DNA of 64,000 nucleotides, taken from assembly GCA_963678675.1 (NCBI GenBank), contig OY783195.1:22277687-22341686 (forward strand). The letters run 5' to 3'. The position numbers and the translations under genes are program-made. This document shows positions 37,391 to 49,587 of this stretch, piece by piece (positions within the stretch are counted from its first letter, which is position 1; each line of letters opens with the position of its first letter). The notes beneath the pieces were generated by a model, which saw only the letters and a program-made list of their open reading frames with translations, did no database searches and was not told the DNA's origin. This DNA is from Xiphydria camelus. Lineage: Eukaryota > Arthropoda > Insecta > Hymenoptera > Xiphydriidae.

Positions 37391-39099
37391 CCCTATATCT
37401 AAATTTAAATGTGTTGCCTTTGAATTTTTCTCAAAACTATAGGTACGAATTTTCTGTATTCTGGTCAATCCGATACTTGTTGTCAGATACTCTAATGTTA
37501 CTAAATTATAAAGTCAATTTCCTCGAAACGACATTTGCGTAACGATACCGTTCTCGCGCCCGTGCAGATACCTACTCAATCGATATCCGAATTAGTATCT
37601 TATTCGAGAGTATACCGTCGTCAGCTGGTAGTCCGAAGAAAAGCCGTCGAATAACGGGAGGATGACAAATTTGCAAGACGTAGAGACCCCTTCATCGTTG
37701 ATTGAAAGATCGCTGCCGTTCCGTTTCATGCACCGTCGGCGAATCATCCACGGAACCTTTTGCTGTGGAATCTCGAAGAAAAAAAAATATCCTTACCATT
37801 TCTCACTTCGCCTCTCGTAACGCCATAATACGTTTCTTCCGCTAGAGACGGAGGCTCCCGCGCAATGGCGTTCGTTAAATTTGACATTTTTTTGCGCTGG
37901 TCCCTTGTTTGTCACCCTCCTCGCGAGTAAATGACGCGTTAAACGAATATAGATGGTATTGGGTAACCTGGCCAGGGAGCGATAATAGACTCGATTTTCA
38001 GGCGGCACACGGCCCTGGGTTTTCCGGAACATCGGTTGATCCGTTTCGTTAGCGCCGCGCTGGCGTTCGCTTACAGCCAGGATTCGAAGTTCCCCCTTGG
38101 TGGATGCTCATTATACGCGTGCCGTGTCTTAATCCTCGACTGATGAGTTACAACAGTCATTCGAGCCAAAGCCGCCGCTCGACGGAGACGGAGAGACAAA
38201 GAGAGAAAACCGTAGAAGAGCGGAGTACTAGTTGCGGCGCTCTCGAGTCGGGGATTGAGGTTCCGGCGGAGATCTGAAACGTTAATCCAGAAAACGCAGA
38301 AGCTTTCGGGCCATCCAATAGGGTAATTTCAGAGTGGTAGCGGTGGTCAGTATACACCCAGTCGAGAGCCTTCGTTCAAAGGCATTACTTTCATGCCGGC
38401 CCTAGTAATTACCGCGCGGAATTGCCGCATTTACATCCCTAATAGGAAAAGGTCGATCTACTGTAAAGTCGGAGTATGCGAGGAACGCCGCACAGTGGCA
38501 TTCGCGCGGGGAGAAAGATTCCGTCCGCGCCGGTCCTCGCGCGGACCTTTACCGCACGCATTCCCGTTCAAAGATCGACCACACGTTTTCCCACTCTCGC
38601 TATACCGCGTGTCGACCGTCGCTCTCGTTGCGGCGGCAGTTCTTCTCTCCGAATCAGGCAAGATTCCCACGTAACGGCCATTAAATTCCGTCGCTAAACG
38701 ACCCGTTACTTGGCGAGCTGCCATTTCCGTCAGATTTCATTGAAGAGCAACTACGACTACGACTCGTTCGATCGGACACGCAACGGAATACGAAATCGTG
38801 TCCGGGCGAATTCGTTGCTCGGTTCGGTTGCTTAATCCTCCCTTTGACGAAGCGCGCGACGGACGTGCCTTTTTTCCCATACGCGTTTCATTACATGGGT
38901 ACTTTGGTTTATCGCACGGGAACTCTGGCTGATCGACTGGGACGGGGGAAAGAGCGAGCGAGGGAGCGAAAGAGCCCGGGCGAGAGTTCAATTGGACATC
39001 GCGAATGCGTTAACAACGTGCCCGGAGCTTCAACGAGCTTTTCGCGTCGGCGGCCTCGGCGTCGAAGTCATCGTGGATTCTCTTCCCTGTCGTTGTTAA
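37391..39099. other. Non-coding, GC-rich from 37.5 kb, no gene recognised
   Basis: This block is clearly richer in G, C and CpG than the surroundings and free of recognised repeats. Frames of 60-90 codons overlap on both strands without motifs. It could be conserved intronic or intergenic regulatory DNA, but nothing here proves that. Confidence 0.4.
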
Positions 39100-39675
39100 C
39101 CCTAAAATGGAAACGTGACCCCCCTAGGCTTTTAAAGGAAACATCGAGTAATTTTTACTCCCATGTGGAAAAATCCTATATATATGTCCCTATTTTTTTC
39201 TTTGGATAGTTATGGATTTGGGTGAATAACAACCAATAACGATGTAATCAACTGATTTTGTATTGTAAATGTAGGGCAAGTATAAAATTACAATAAAATA
39301 TGACAATAACTGCCAGAAGGTAGTTTTTGTTGACTATTTCACATACACATTGGTACTTCAGTTTATAATAAAATTTAATTAGATAATGAAATAGTTATTA
39401 TTTCAAAATGAACTTATGAACTTAAAATTATGAACAGTATTTGCAAGATTGGATTTGATGATTACCATAAATGGCTTTCTTACAGGCCTTTGCAAAATGT
39501 AGTTGTGTATCGTCTTAATGAAGATGGGCAAAAAGAGCACTGCTCTAGCACTACTGACTAGATATCTTGAGGAAAGTATAGCATGGAAAAGGGGGCACCA
39601 CCTATACGTGTTCTGCCAGTGTTACCAATTAAAGATGGCGAGGATTAAGATTTACTCAATGTTTCCATTATAGGG
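39100..39675. repeat. piggyBac-type MITE (576 bp)
   Basis: The ends are CCCTAAAATGGAAACGTGA on the left and, inverted, CCCTATAATGGAAACATTGA on the right. TTAA lies at 39096-39099 and 39676-39679. TTAA duplication and CCC-type ends are those of piggyBac elements, but the end sequence differs from the complete element at 10242-13180, so another piggyBac family must have moved it. No coding capacity. Confidence 0.85.
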
Positions 39676-39963
39676 TTAAGGGGGGTCTGTCAAGATTGTT
39701 GCAGTTAGTAACACATTAAAAGTTCCGCGTACCACTTTCATTGATGTCATTCTTGCTGACTTTTACGCAATAAAATATATTGTGAAGCATTTAGCATGAT
39801 CGATTACATACCGGAAATAGGTTTTAATAAAATATTACGACTGAACATTTATTAACGAGTTATTAAAATCGCAGGCGATTTTCACTGACAACTGTCATGG
39901 TTGAGGAGATTTGAAATTGATTTGAGAGACACTGACACTCTTCGTTATTTTAGACATGTTATA

Positions 39964-40184
39964 CAGGATGTCCCAGAAAATACACGCCAAACGATTATCA
40001 AACTATACGGAGCGCCTGTCACATTCACCACTATTGAGATTATCGATGTCTTTCGGACTGGAACGTCTATTCGGTTCGTGTCTGGGCTGTCGGTATTACC
40101 ACCGAATTTTAGAGAGCCATCTTGGATCGGGTGCGTCTACCGATATGCAACCCGCTACTCTGGCGTATATTTTTTGGGACCCTG
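39964..40184. repeat. Fold-back element, CAGGGTG family (221 bp)
   Basis: The left end CAGGATGTCCCAGAAAATAC is matched, inverted, by CAGGGTCCCAAAAAATATAC at the right. The flank is TTATA on the left and TATA on the right. Arms are diverged inward. The two ends differ from the family consensus by one base each, as expected of an older copy. Confidence 0.7.
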
Positions 40185-40289
40185 TATACTTACGGAGAAT
40201 GCGAGGTAATTACCGGGATGTGGTTATTAATTGTCAGTGCGTGACTGATACAGTAACGAATCATTTCTCTGCTATATTATACATATATA

Positions 40290-40857
40290 GACCGTCAGAT
40301 AGTGACAGATTCTGGTGCCCCATTTTCGCATACAAGCCTCGAAGAGGGTTGAAAAGTACTTCGATGTTGAGTTGAATGAAGGGAAATTTACGAATGGTCC
40401 CTGGGGATAACATATGGAAAATTCGATTTTTCTTAATAAAAAATAAAAGGTGTCTCTTGCCCATTTTTTCACCCAAGCCTTGTTCACTAAATGATTAATT
40501 AATAAAACCTGGCTTCGGAAAACTAAAGGTTTGTGTGGGAAAATCGGTCAAAATCTCGATTTTTCCTTAAAAGATGACGCCCTTATTTCAACCCTTCAGC
40601 CACTTGCAACACTCAAGCCTTTGGTTTTTCGAAGCCAGGTTTTATTAATTAATCATTTAGTGAACAAGGCTTGCGTGAAAAAATGGGCAAGAGACACCTT
40701 TTATTTTTTGTTAAAAAAAATCGAATTTTCCATATGTTATCCCCAGGGACCATTCGTAAATTTCCCTTCATTCAACTCAACATCGAAGTACTTTTCAACC
40801 CTCTTCGAGGCTTGTATGCGAAAATGGGGCACCAGAATCTGTCACTATCTGACGGTC
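40290..40857. repeat. Fold-back element with 240-bp arms
   Basis: It begins GACCGTCAGATAGTGACAGA and ends with its inverse, next to TA at 40288-40289 and 40858-40859. The two arms (about 40290-40530 and 40615-40857) are nearly identical inverted copies, so the transcript could form a long near-perfect hairpin. The loop is about 85 bp. The frames seen on both strands here are the same arm read twice and are not genes. Confidence 0.9.
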
Positions 40858-41249
40858 TAATAGTAAATATTTTATTTTAGACCATCCGCACAAGTGCTAC
40901 ATGTCACTCATAGGCGTATAATGATCAATTTTTTTCTCGGATCTACATGGCCATGGTATTCAGGAATAATATGCTCTTTCAGGTGTTATTGTGCCAATGA
41001 GTTTCACTATTTTATCGACAGCGAGATCATTTACAAATGCCGCTCGAACATTTTCTGTGACGGATTTCTAAAATCCCTAACACACTGACAGGCCCCCTTA
41101 AGACGAATACGTGCGCGGTACACGGACAAAAGAGATTAGTAAATAATCATGGTAGAACCTATGAATTTTTAGTTATCCCAGTAACAGGACTCCTTGAGGC
41201 GAAACATCGAAGTTTTAGGCCAAAAAGTGCTTTTACCATACAGTTTGTA

Positions 41250-42493
41250 GGGGAGAGGCTTGTAGGTTGCCACTGCTTGCAGGTTGCCACCCCTGCTATA
41301 TTTTGATATTCCAACCGTATCATAACCTCAATTGTGACTGACATCGACGTTACAAGAGTAGTTGTTACTTTCGTTCCACTTCTGAAACGAATAAACACAA
41401 AAACACTGTCTTTTCTGAGAGATTATAATATATCGTTCAGAAAGAATTCAAATTATTAAAATTGTGTGTTTTCCCTGTGCTTGTGAATTGAACATTTCCA
41501 TCAAAAACTCAAGGTAAATATTCGTGATGTGTCATTTTTCTAACCTATTCGCATAATCCAAGCAGAATTCAAGCATATTATGAATATTAACAATATTTTT
41601 TTAATGTTTTCTAAAATCCCGTCAGAATGCAAGTTGCCACCTTTGTTGGCTTGCAGGTTGCCACCCCTCTATTTTTCGCTTGTTTACACTCAATTGCCAT
41701 TTTTCATGAATAAATAATGTTTACTCAGGGGCGTAGGAACGGTTCTTATTAGGGATGGAGGGACATTTTTTCAGAAACACGAATACGCACACACAAATAC
41801 ACAAGTAATTTCGTATGTCCGCTATAATAGTTGCATTTCAGTGATATTTTCGTTAATTTTTCGTATGTTAGATACATTTTTAGCATGGCAGCGCGCAGAC
41901 GAAGAAAATTTGAGCACGGCATTAAGGATTTTTAAGCGTTGCTCGTCGCAATCAAAGCAATCAAAGTCGACAATAAATCAAGGAAGAGTACTGCAAAAGC
42001 ATACAACATCGATATGCGAAGCTTTGAACAGCTATTCACGCGAAATATGCCAATATGCGTTTCAGTGTTTATACTTGCCCAAATTGTGATTCCGATGACG
42101 ATTTGGAATGATTCTATACCATTTTGCAAATTTGATTTTTCATGGCAATTTCCAATTATTTTTTTATGTTCACAGCCACGTACGACAAATAAAATCAAAT
42201 ATATTTTCATTAGTTCAATGAATCAGGTGCTTTTACTCGAGTTTTTCTACATTTTCAGCATTTTTTATAAGGGTGGCAATCTGCAAGCCAAAATTTCAAG
42301 GAGTCAATTTTCAATACTCTCGAAAATTCGCTGCATAATTTTGATTTCTCAGGAATTCACATGATATCTAGCTTAAAATAGTAGCTCTCTGAACTTTCTC
42401 TTTCCAACGTATATCATATATAAACAATACGTTGATTTTATCACGAGCTATGATCAAAAAAGTTAACGGGTGGCAACCTGCAAGCCTCTCCCC
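41250..42493 (+). mobile_element. pogo-like deletion derivative, TA-flanked (1.24 kb)
   Basis: The ends are GGGGAGAGGCTTGTAGGTTG and, inverted, GGGGAGAGGCTTGCAGGTTG. TA lies at 41248-41249 and 42494-42495. The word GCTTGCAGGTTGCCACC recurs at about 41274, 41630 and 41660 on the left and inverted at about 42270 and 42469 on the right, like transposase-binding sites. A short N-terminal transposase remnant lies at 41885-42052. The catalytic part is absent. Confidence 0.82.
41885..42052 (+). pseudogene. pogo/Tigger transposase N-terminal remnant (HTH)
   Basis: From the ATG at 41885 the product is MAARRRRKFEHGIKDF, then a TAA stop, then in the same frame LLVAIKAIKVDNKSRKSTAK followed by AYNIDMRSF. 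This is the basic start and the pipsqueak/CENP-B-type helix-turn-helix that opens pogo-family transposases (A..A....G..S...AA..Y.I...). No DDE domain follows. It lies within the TA-flanked element at 41250-42493, which supports the assignment. Confidence 0.6.
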
Positions 42494-42649
42494 TAATAGT
42501 ATAAACATCAGTTTACACGGTAAACTTGACCAATCTCCAGTTAATATGTTTTGAGTGTTTACGGGTTTATACTGTTGCGAACTGTAAAAAGTACGCCGTG
42601 TCCATTAAAAACTTCAATGTTTCATCTCGAGGTGTCCTGTTACTGGGAT

Positions 42650-44148
42650 TCATTGTAAAAAATTACTACATAATCCTTTTTCTCCACGTGCGCGTCGACG
42701 TGAGCCTCTCTCGCTCGCGATACTTTTCGAAAATATTCTCGAAATTGTAACGCGATGAGGGCGGACGGTGGCAGCTATCGACGAAGGTGTTGCCAAAGAG
42801 TATCTCTGGATCACGTCGTCCCGCGCGTGTGAATCACGCGATATCTTCCCTGAATTCTACCCCTCCTCTCTCGGTATAACGATTGCAGCGGGTGGAGGCT
42901 AACTGCAATTGAATCTAAAACGAATTTAATTGAAATTTAATTAAAATGCGGCGCGCGCGATCGGAAAGTTTCGTAACGTCTCCGCCGCGCGGTATAGTTG
43001 CGCGTAAATGCGCTGGAAAGGAGCCAGGAAAGAGGGAGGGGGCTTACAAAATCGGCGGGGCACATTCGTGCGCCGAACAACGCGAGCGGAATAATGAACA
43101 ACCTGTAGATATTTTGCCCTGAGGGGTCGAGAGGAGGCTAGTCGTGTGGAGATTTCGCGGAATATAGGTGCGCGGTGACATCCCCCCATTCGCCCCGTAA
43201 TTGTGCAAGAGATTTCACGTGACCCCACGGCGTCGCAAGCATCGTCAAGTGCCACGCGCCCCTTCGTCCCACATTCGAAGGCGAGTCAGTCTTCCTTCTC
43301 TTTTTCGAAAACGAGCCGCATCCACGCCACCCTGAAAAAGGCGTCCACTGCCTCTTTTTTCCCTCCCTCTGCCTTTCTTTCTCGTTTTACGGCCGTTCGC
43401 CGCTCTGAAAGCGTTCGCCAGCGCCTAGCCATATATATCCGCGGGAGCGGAATTATACTACCGCGTAACTAATTAGTATTTACGTCAGTTTCAAAAGCTT
43501 AATAGTTTCTTTTTATCGCGAGACCCGGTGAAAACGACGAAAGTGTATTTTAGCGCGATGAAATGTAAAGGGCTGTAAAGTTTATGAAAGGCTGAAAGGG
43601 GAATGGCGTCGCGTCGCCAAGTTGACGAGACCGGCGCAATGAGGAGAACCCACACGCGGGTACCGCGCGCGATTTCTGACCGTTGATTGCTTTGGGGGGC
43701 TGAACGGTGTATCAGTTAGGACTAATTAGAAATCAATATTCTAGCGGGGCGAAAGCGTACGTTTTGGACGGTGTTAATCCGGAGTTAGGGATATATCCCA
43801 CCGGCACAGAGATCCATGCGTTTACAGCAGCTGTACGCGGAAATGAATTGGCGAGCCTGCGAATAATCGAGGGTAGCCTGTGTTGAACCGTGTTCATATT
43901 GTATTTTAGACAGTGCTAGAAGGAGATTCTGCATCTATTGTCTTTATATTAGAGCGTAATCATGATTTTTCTTCACATTTAATTATTCTGATTTACTAAA
44001 CATTTGTACACACATCATGTCACACGTGTCTAATACTAACACGAAAATACCTGCCACCAGAAAAAGAGAAAATATTAATACTTTTTATATGATGGCCTTA
44101 ACTAAAAATAGAGTTAAATGTATTGTGAAAGATAGCCGAGGTCATATA
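42650..44148. other. Non-coding, GC-rich, no gene recognised
   Basis: From 42.7 to 43.9 kb the sequence is GC-rich with many CpG (for example GCGGCGCGCGCG near 42950), unlike the AT-rich repeats around it. Overlapping frames up to 104 codons show no motif. No transposon ends found. Confidence 0.4.
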
Positions 44149-45337
44149 CAGGGTGTAAAAAAAGTCCCGGGACGGTCGAATATTTTGAAAAATACGCGCC
44201 GCATAGAAAAACAAAAAAACACGTATTCAATAGTTTCAAAAGTTCTATCCAGCCATATCAAACTCGACTCCCCTCCCCCCACCCCCACTGGGGGGCGGGG
44301 GGTAACTTCAATATTTTAAATGGAAACCCCCAATTTTTATTGCAGAATCGGGTTTTACGTTAAAAAATAAGAAACTTTTGTCTGAAATATTTTTTTGTAT
44401 CAAGGGTAGATGGCGCTCCAACCGATGGGGGAAACATACAAATACGAAACCCTAAAAATTCATGGAAAAAACTTCAAAACGAAAAACAAAAAATACGTGT
44501 TCAATAGTTTTAAAAGTTCTATCCAGCCATATCAAATTCGACTCCCCTCCTCCCACCCCCGCTAGGGGGCGGGGGGTAACTTCAAAATTTTTAATGGAAA
44601 CCCCCAATTTTTATTGCAGATTCGGGTTTTACGTTACAAAATAAGAAACTTTTGTCTGAAATATTTTTTTGTATCAAGGGTAGATGGCGCTCCAATCAAT
44701 GGGAGAGTGAGAATACGAATGCCTAAAATTAAATTTCATGGTTATACTCCACGATTTCCCTACTGGATAGATGGGGGCCCTTATCATTTTGGCCACATTT
44801 CATTTTCCAAGATACAAAAAAATGTTTCAGACAAAAGTTTCTTATTTTGTAACGTAAAATCCGAATCTGCAATAAAAATTGGGGGTTTCCATTAAAAATT
44901 TTGAAGTTACCCCCCGCCCCCTAGCGGGGGTGGGAGGAGGGGAGTCGAATTTGATATGGCTGGATAGAACTTTTAAAACTATTGAACACGTATTTTTTGT
45001 TTTTCGTTTTGAAGTTTTTTCCATGAATTTTTAGGGTTTCGTATTTGTATGTTTCCCACATCGATTGGAGCGCCATCTACCCTTGATACAAAAAAATATT
45101 TCAGACAAAAGTTTCTTATTTTTTAACGTAAAACCCGAATCTGCAATAAAAATTGGGGGTTTCCATTTAAAATATTGAAGTTACCCCCCGCCCCCCAGTG
45201 GGGGTGGGGGGAGGGGAGTCGAGTTTGATATGGCTGGATAGAACTTTTGAAACTATTGAATACGTGTTTTTTTGTTTTTCTATGCGGCGCGTATTTTTCA
45301 AAATATTCGACCGTCCCGGGACTTTTTTTACACCCTG
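44149..45337. repeat. Long fold-back element, CAGGGTG family (1.19 kb)
   Basis: The ends are CAGGGTGTAAAAAAAGTCCC and the inverse; TATA lies on both sides (44145-44148, 45338-45341). The two halves are almost exact inverted copies meeting near 44760. Each half itself holds two tandem variants of a roughly 275-bp unit that includes ATCAAGGGTAGATGGCGCTC, TCCAGCCATATCAAA and a C/G-rich CCCCTCC...GGGGCGGGGGG segment. It could form a hairpin of more than 500 bp. Frames read on both strands are copies of the same arm. Confidence 0.92.
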
Positions 45338-45975
45338 TATAATATACTTTTAATCATTCTTTTTCTCACAGCGATAGTCCCAGCTATGGTTTTAGTTGAC
45401 AGTAGTATGAAAAACGAGTAAAACACGATCTCGACTATAATTTTCTTTACGTACCGTGGTATTTCAAAACGTCCGACATACACACACAGTTGCATATGGC
45501 AAATGACGTACTCAGTCTTCCGACTTCGACATACGTGAGAACGTTCTTTCCAACCCTCTGGAACAAATGTAATATATTAGGTATACATATATCATAGAAT
45601 GTATCAGAAGCTTTCAGGAGCTCTGACCAAACGGTCTATCCAACGGTGCGTCGGTTCTGTTGTTTCGTCTAATGGGACAGATACGGCAGGAAAGGGAAAA
45701 AAGGCTCACTTTCTCCGTATCCCACTGCCATTACAATGAGAGAAATAATTGCTGGTGCCAAAAAAATGTTTTCTTCAATCAAAAACATGATGTAATTTTG
45801 GGATCAAGCCATGGTTTTCTTCGTACAAGAAAATATTTAATTGGGCTGAAGTACTTAATTGTTTTTTTTTTGCGTAGAAAGAATTTCTTGTTTCCGTGAC
45901 GGTATTCTTGAGTCAAGAATATAATATATTCTTTGATCAAGAATCTGTATTCTTAATAATTTTAAAAATCATATA
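45338..45975. other. Non-coding, no gene recognised
   Basis: AT-rich stretch between the large fold-back and the small TIR element. The sequence TCAAGAATA/TATTCTTG is repeated in both orientations near 45905-45955 and again near 46330, outside the TIR element. Nothing coding. Confidence 0.45.
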
Positions 45976-46327
45976 GGGTGACTTCGCCGGTTTTCGACCA
46001 GATTACATTAGTTTGGTTCCCAACAATGAGCAAGTCCAACATGTATCCGCAGGAACTATAGAATTGGCCTAAATGTTAAAAATGTATCTAAATCTTTCTG
46101 AAAATTAAAAAATATGTATATTATAAAAAATTCTGTTTTTCCCCATTCGACCACCTATTAGTTTTAAACCGCAAGGGGGTGCCACCTCTTATAAGTGTAG
46201 TTGAATGGTGGATTTAAGCAGTGGCGTAGTCAAAAATATTAAAAATGCGCTGATATTCTTATTTTTAAAAATTTTCTTTAAATCTGATCGAAAACAGGGT
46301 GCGGTCGGCTAACCAGCGAAGTCACCC
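45976..46327. repeat. TA-flanked MITE (352 bp)
   Basis: The ends are GGGTGACTTCGCCGGTT and, inverted, GGGTGACTTCGCTGGTT, next to TA at 45974-45975 and 46328-46329. The interior contains CGACCA/TGGTCG-like subterminal words and no reading frame. The TA duplication and GGGT-type ends recall the pogo-like element at 34462. Confidence 0.8.
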
Positions 46328-46792
46328 TATTCTTGATTCAAGAAAAATTTTTCGGCACTAGCAATTATTTCTCTGATTTTACGGGGCAAGGTAGTCAACT
46401 CCTATTCTTGGAGCAGATGCTGCTCTCGTACAAAGGTACCTATACAGTCACTGCAAGCATCTACTCGAACTGGTTGCACCTTAACTCAAGGTTTAAACGG
46501 AGAGGTAAATGATAGGTATATGTATACGAAACCAAGCCAAAGGAAATGAGACGGAAAATGCCAGAAAATAAACATTTGAGCATATTCCGACTCTCTTCCC
46601 GTGTATATTACGTTTTCCCCAGTCCTTCACGGATAAAAGAATGTTGAACAAAGTACTGAATAAATGGAGTAATTAGTGATATTTCAAACAGCAGAACTTA
46701 TTCTCGGAAGCGACATAGTACCGAGTACCGTTGTACATTGTAAGAATACCCCTTTTTCATTGCAAGAACTATAATTCAGCGTACCAAGCTTA

Positions 46793-46958
46793 AGTAGCCC
46801 CTAGACGGTCAATATATTGATTCAATATGCATTGATCAATACGTATTGAAAGGCTATATTGATCGTTTAGGAGAGCTTCAAACACATTGACGGCATGGGA
46901 CCTTCAATATTTTGAGCAATACATATTGAATCAATATATTGACCGTCTAGGGGCTACT
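46793..46958. repeat. Palindromic MITE, TTA-flanked (166 bp)
   Basis: It begins AGTAGCCCCTAGACGGTCAA and ends with the inverse; TTA lies at 46790-46792 and 46959-46961. Arms of about 40 bp continue through TATATTGATTCAATATG, and the middle has further ATTGA/TCAAT repeats. The 3-bp TTA duplication is typical of PIF/Harbinger MITEs. Confidence 0.85.
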
Positions 46959-48865
46959 TTATATTGTTGTATGTAATATATTAGTGGGGTACTAGCTGTG
47001 AAACATCTTGAATATTACTATGTTGATGGGTATTTCTTACAATGTTTAATGATACTCTGTGCTATTGTCGCTCCTGAGGACAACTTCTATTATGTGAAAT
47101 ATCACTTTGTACAACGTTCTTTTTTCCGTGTTCCCGCGGACCTTTCAGTGTCCCAAAATGATGTCGTATCTCGCAACGGAGTCAGTCGCCTTATCATGGG
47201 ACATCGACGCGCGGGCGCACGAATACGCGTCTGAAAGTATAGAGGAAGCGAATGCTAATTATGCCAACCTCCGTTCTGCTAAGTTTGGAGCGGTTCCCTC
47301 GCGCATCGTTTGCCCTACACCGAATAAGACCGTCAGGAGCTCTCACGAGGCACCAGAGATTTAAATATTTCCACTCCCACGGGGTCGGGATCTGCCGGGT
47401 AATCGTGCGATTAACGGACTGGAATCGTTCCGTCGACGTCGAATATAACCCTGCGCTATCAACGAGGTCGCGTGTGTAACGCCTGAAAAAGTCTGCTCGT
47501 AGATAGAAATAGAACTACAAGTACATAGCATAAATGAATTTAGTACTTCATAGACCTTGGTTAGCTTCTGGGCGTTAGATACATCCTAATTCGGTTTCCT
47601 CAGAAATTTTCTTTATTGTAGATTCGAAAAAGTTAGACAAAATTATTTACCCCGTATTTTTTTATTTTTCATTTTCGACCCTATATGAGCTCGATAACGG
47701 CAGTTTAAGATTCAGCTACGTCATCATGTTGTAAACCTATCTATCTCGCACTCGTTGCTTGATATAAATGTGTCTCTCTTGCGCTTCGGTGATGTCACAA
47801 CGTTATAAAGACATGCGCTTGTAACTTTGCTAATAATTATTTGTTCGGACATTTTCATTTTTGTGTGATATTAAATATGTACATTGAGAAAAAACGTAGC
47901 AGATTTGACTAAATTAACAGTCACGGGCGGAGAAACGCAGATTCAGTTATTTGAATCAATAATTTGGAAGAATTGACTATCGCTTGTTTCCGTCAAATAG
48001 ATGTCAATCATTATAACCAAATTATTTAATTCAAGTAACTAACTCAGCTTTCCTCACCCGTGACCGCCAATTTAGTCAAATCTACTATTTTTTCCTCTGT
48101 GTGCAAATTACAAATTGCATTTATAAATATGAATATTTTTTTATGGGAAGACTGAATAGGCCTAGTTGGGCTCTTATTCAGCTAATAGTCCAGGATTTCC
48201 ACAATGCCAAAGAAGAAAAATAGTTAACTCAACTAGAATTGCAGATGCCTCTGGTGAAGAGAACATTTTCTTAGCGCCGATCAGTATTCAGTTGACAAAA
48301 CTAAAATTGTTCCAATAATGTATTTAATTTATTTCAGTCGAATATAGCGACTGAATAATTCACTTCGCCGACGGCACCGGTGAAGTCCCTCTCACTAATA
48401 TCTTCCGGATCGAGTACTCCCGGATCTCAAAACTATTTTCCCATCGGCAAACGTCAGTATTCGTTTCACGCGAATTAGCAGCAATGACCGGTATTCCGCT
48501 CCTCGAGTGTCGTTGCAAAACTTCTTCGAGGAATTTAATTAATGGGCTGATCGACACGATGTTAGTCGGCACCGATATCTCCCCTCCGCCTCTTTCGATA
48601 TGAGCTCAATTTAAATTAAAAGTGTCCGCAACTTTTAGCGAGGAATTTGTCGTCTGAGTTTGCGATAATTAAATCTGCCGCAGGTCGTTATCGTATCGCG
48701 TTTGACTCCTCCCAAGCTTCTGCGAGAATTTCCGATAGTTTAGTAAGCACGCGCGCGCGCGTGCGACGTCGATGTCATCTTTTTAGAATCGATTGATACT
48801 TACAGTTTGGCATATTATCGGGTGTTTACCTAGATGCGGTGCATTCGCGAAGCGGTGTATACATA
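46959..48865. other. Non-coding, no gene recognised
   Basis: Unique-looking sequence, GC-richer at 47.1-47.5 and 48.3-48.8 kb, with a (CG)n patch at about 48751. One fold-back at 47882-48103 is listed separately. A 48360-48570 stretch and 47.1-47.5 kb could hide conserved non-coding DNA; I see no exon. Confidence 0.4.
47882..48103. repeat. Fold-back element (about 222 bp)
   Basis: Left arm AGCAGATTTGACTAAATT and AGTCACGGGCGGAG, right arm inverted as AGTAGATTTGACTAAATT and GGTCACGGGTGAGG. Outer ends are A-rich (GAGAAAAAA and GAGGAAAAAA). The arms diverge toward the middle. No obvious target-site duplication. Confidence 0.75.
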
Positions 48866-49587
48866 CAGACTGGACTAGAAATGCTATCCTAAAAGTAGAT
48901 TGAAATAAAAATATTTAGCCCTTTCAGGTGGTAAGTTTGAGAAATGAGGTCCGGCCGTATGGAGCTCCAATGTTAAATTCCGAGTAAATGAAAATTATTT
49001 GATATTACGTATCGAAGTCCCTTCATGGTTTTTGACCACGTTGAATATACCATTGATAACTATTACAAATTCGTAATTGAAGAGGCATATGCAAAAAGGG
49101 TTCAAGCGACATGGTAGCGGCATGGTAGTTGAACCCTTTTTGCATATGCCGCTTCAATTGTATCCTCTGAGCAGGGGCGACTATCCTTATTGCAAAAAAA
49201 AATGAACGAAAACTCCGAAAGCTTGACTTTAAGTTAAATCAACAATGCTGATTCCGAAAAAAAGTTATATTTTTATCCCCCCCGACCAGGGTGTACTATC
49301 CCTATTATGAAAAAATGGACAAAAATTCCGAAACTCCTGGAACCACTCTTCGATACAAATAATTTTCATCCACTCGGAATTTAACATTGGAGCTCCATAC
49401 GGCCGGACCTCATTTCTCAAACTTACCATTCGATGAGGTTGAATCATATTTGCTGTCGCTACTACCGATGCTCGCTCAGAAACTTATAGCCTTCCTCTAA
49501 TTTTCTGAAAAGTGCCATGCGTATCTGATGGCTCATTCATATTTTCATTTCAATTTATTTTTAGGACAGCATTTCTGGTCCAGTCTG
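48866..49587. repeat. Fold-back element with an inner palindrome (722 bp)
   Basis: The ends are CAGACTGGACTAGAAATGC and, inverted, CAGACTGGACCAGAAATGC; the flanks are CATA and TATA. Arms include GAAATGAGGTCCGGCCGTAT and its inverse, followed by GGAGCTCCAATGTTAAATTC. Between them sits a separate palindrome at about 49074-49157 built on AGGCATATGCAAAAAGGGTT. No coding capacity. It resembles the CAGGGTG family in design and flank but has a different end. Confidence 0.85.

Larger units (their letters stand above)
39680..41097. mobile_element. Second TTAA-flanked non-autonomous element (1.4 kb)
   Basis: The ends are GGGGGGTCTGTCA on the left and, inverted, GGGGGCCTGTCAGTG on the right, flanked by TTAA at 39676-39679 and 41098-41101. 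The left TTAA is the same one that borders the MITE on its left, so the two elements abut with one shared TTAA. Inside are two fold-backs (39964-40184, 40290-40857) and otherwise AT-rich non-coding DNA. Confidence 0.75.
41175..42649. repeat. Outer inverted-repeat element (1.5 kb)
   Basis: ATCCCAGTAACAGGAC followed by CGAAACATCGAAGTTTT near the left is matched by the inverse near the right (GTCCTGTTACTGGGAT at 42634-42649). Similarity runs about 45 bp on each side. It encloses the TA-flanked element at 41250-42493. Without that insertion only about 230 bp remain, so this was a short fold-back that received a larger transposon. Confidence 0.75.

Noticed and set aside
44462..45024. Identical 60-codon frames on both strands
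   Set aside because: They are the two arms of one palindrome read in opposite directions, not a duplicated gene.
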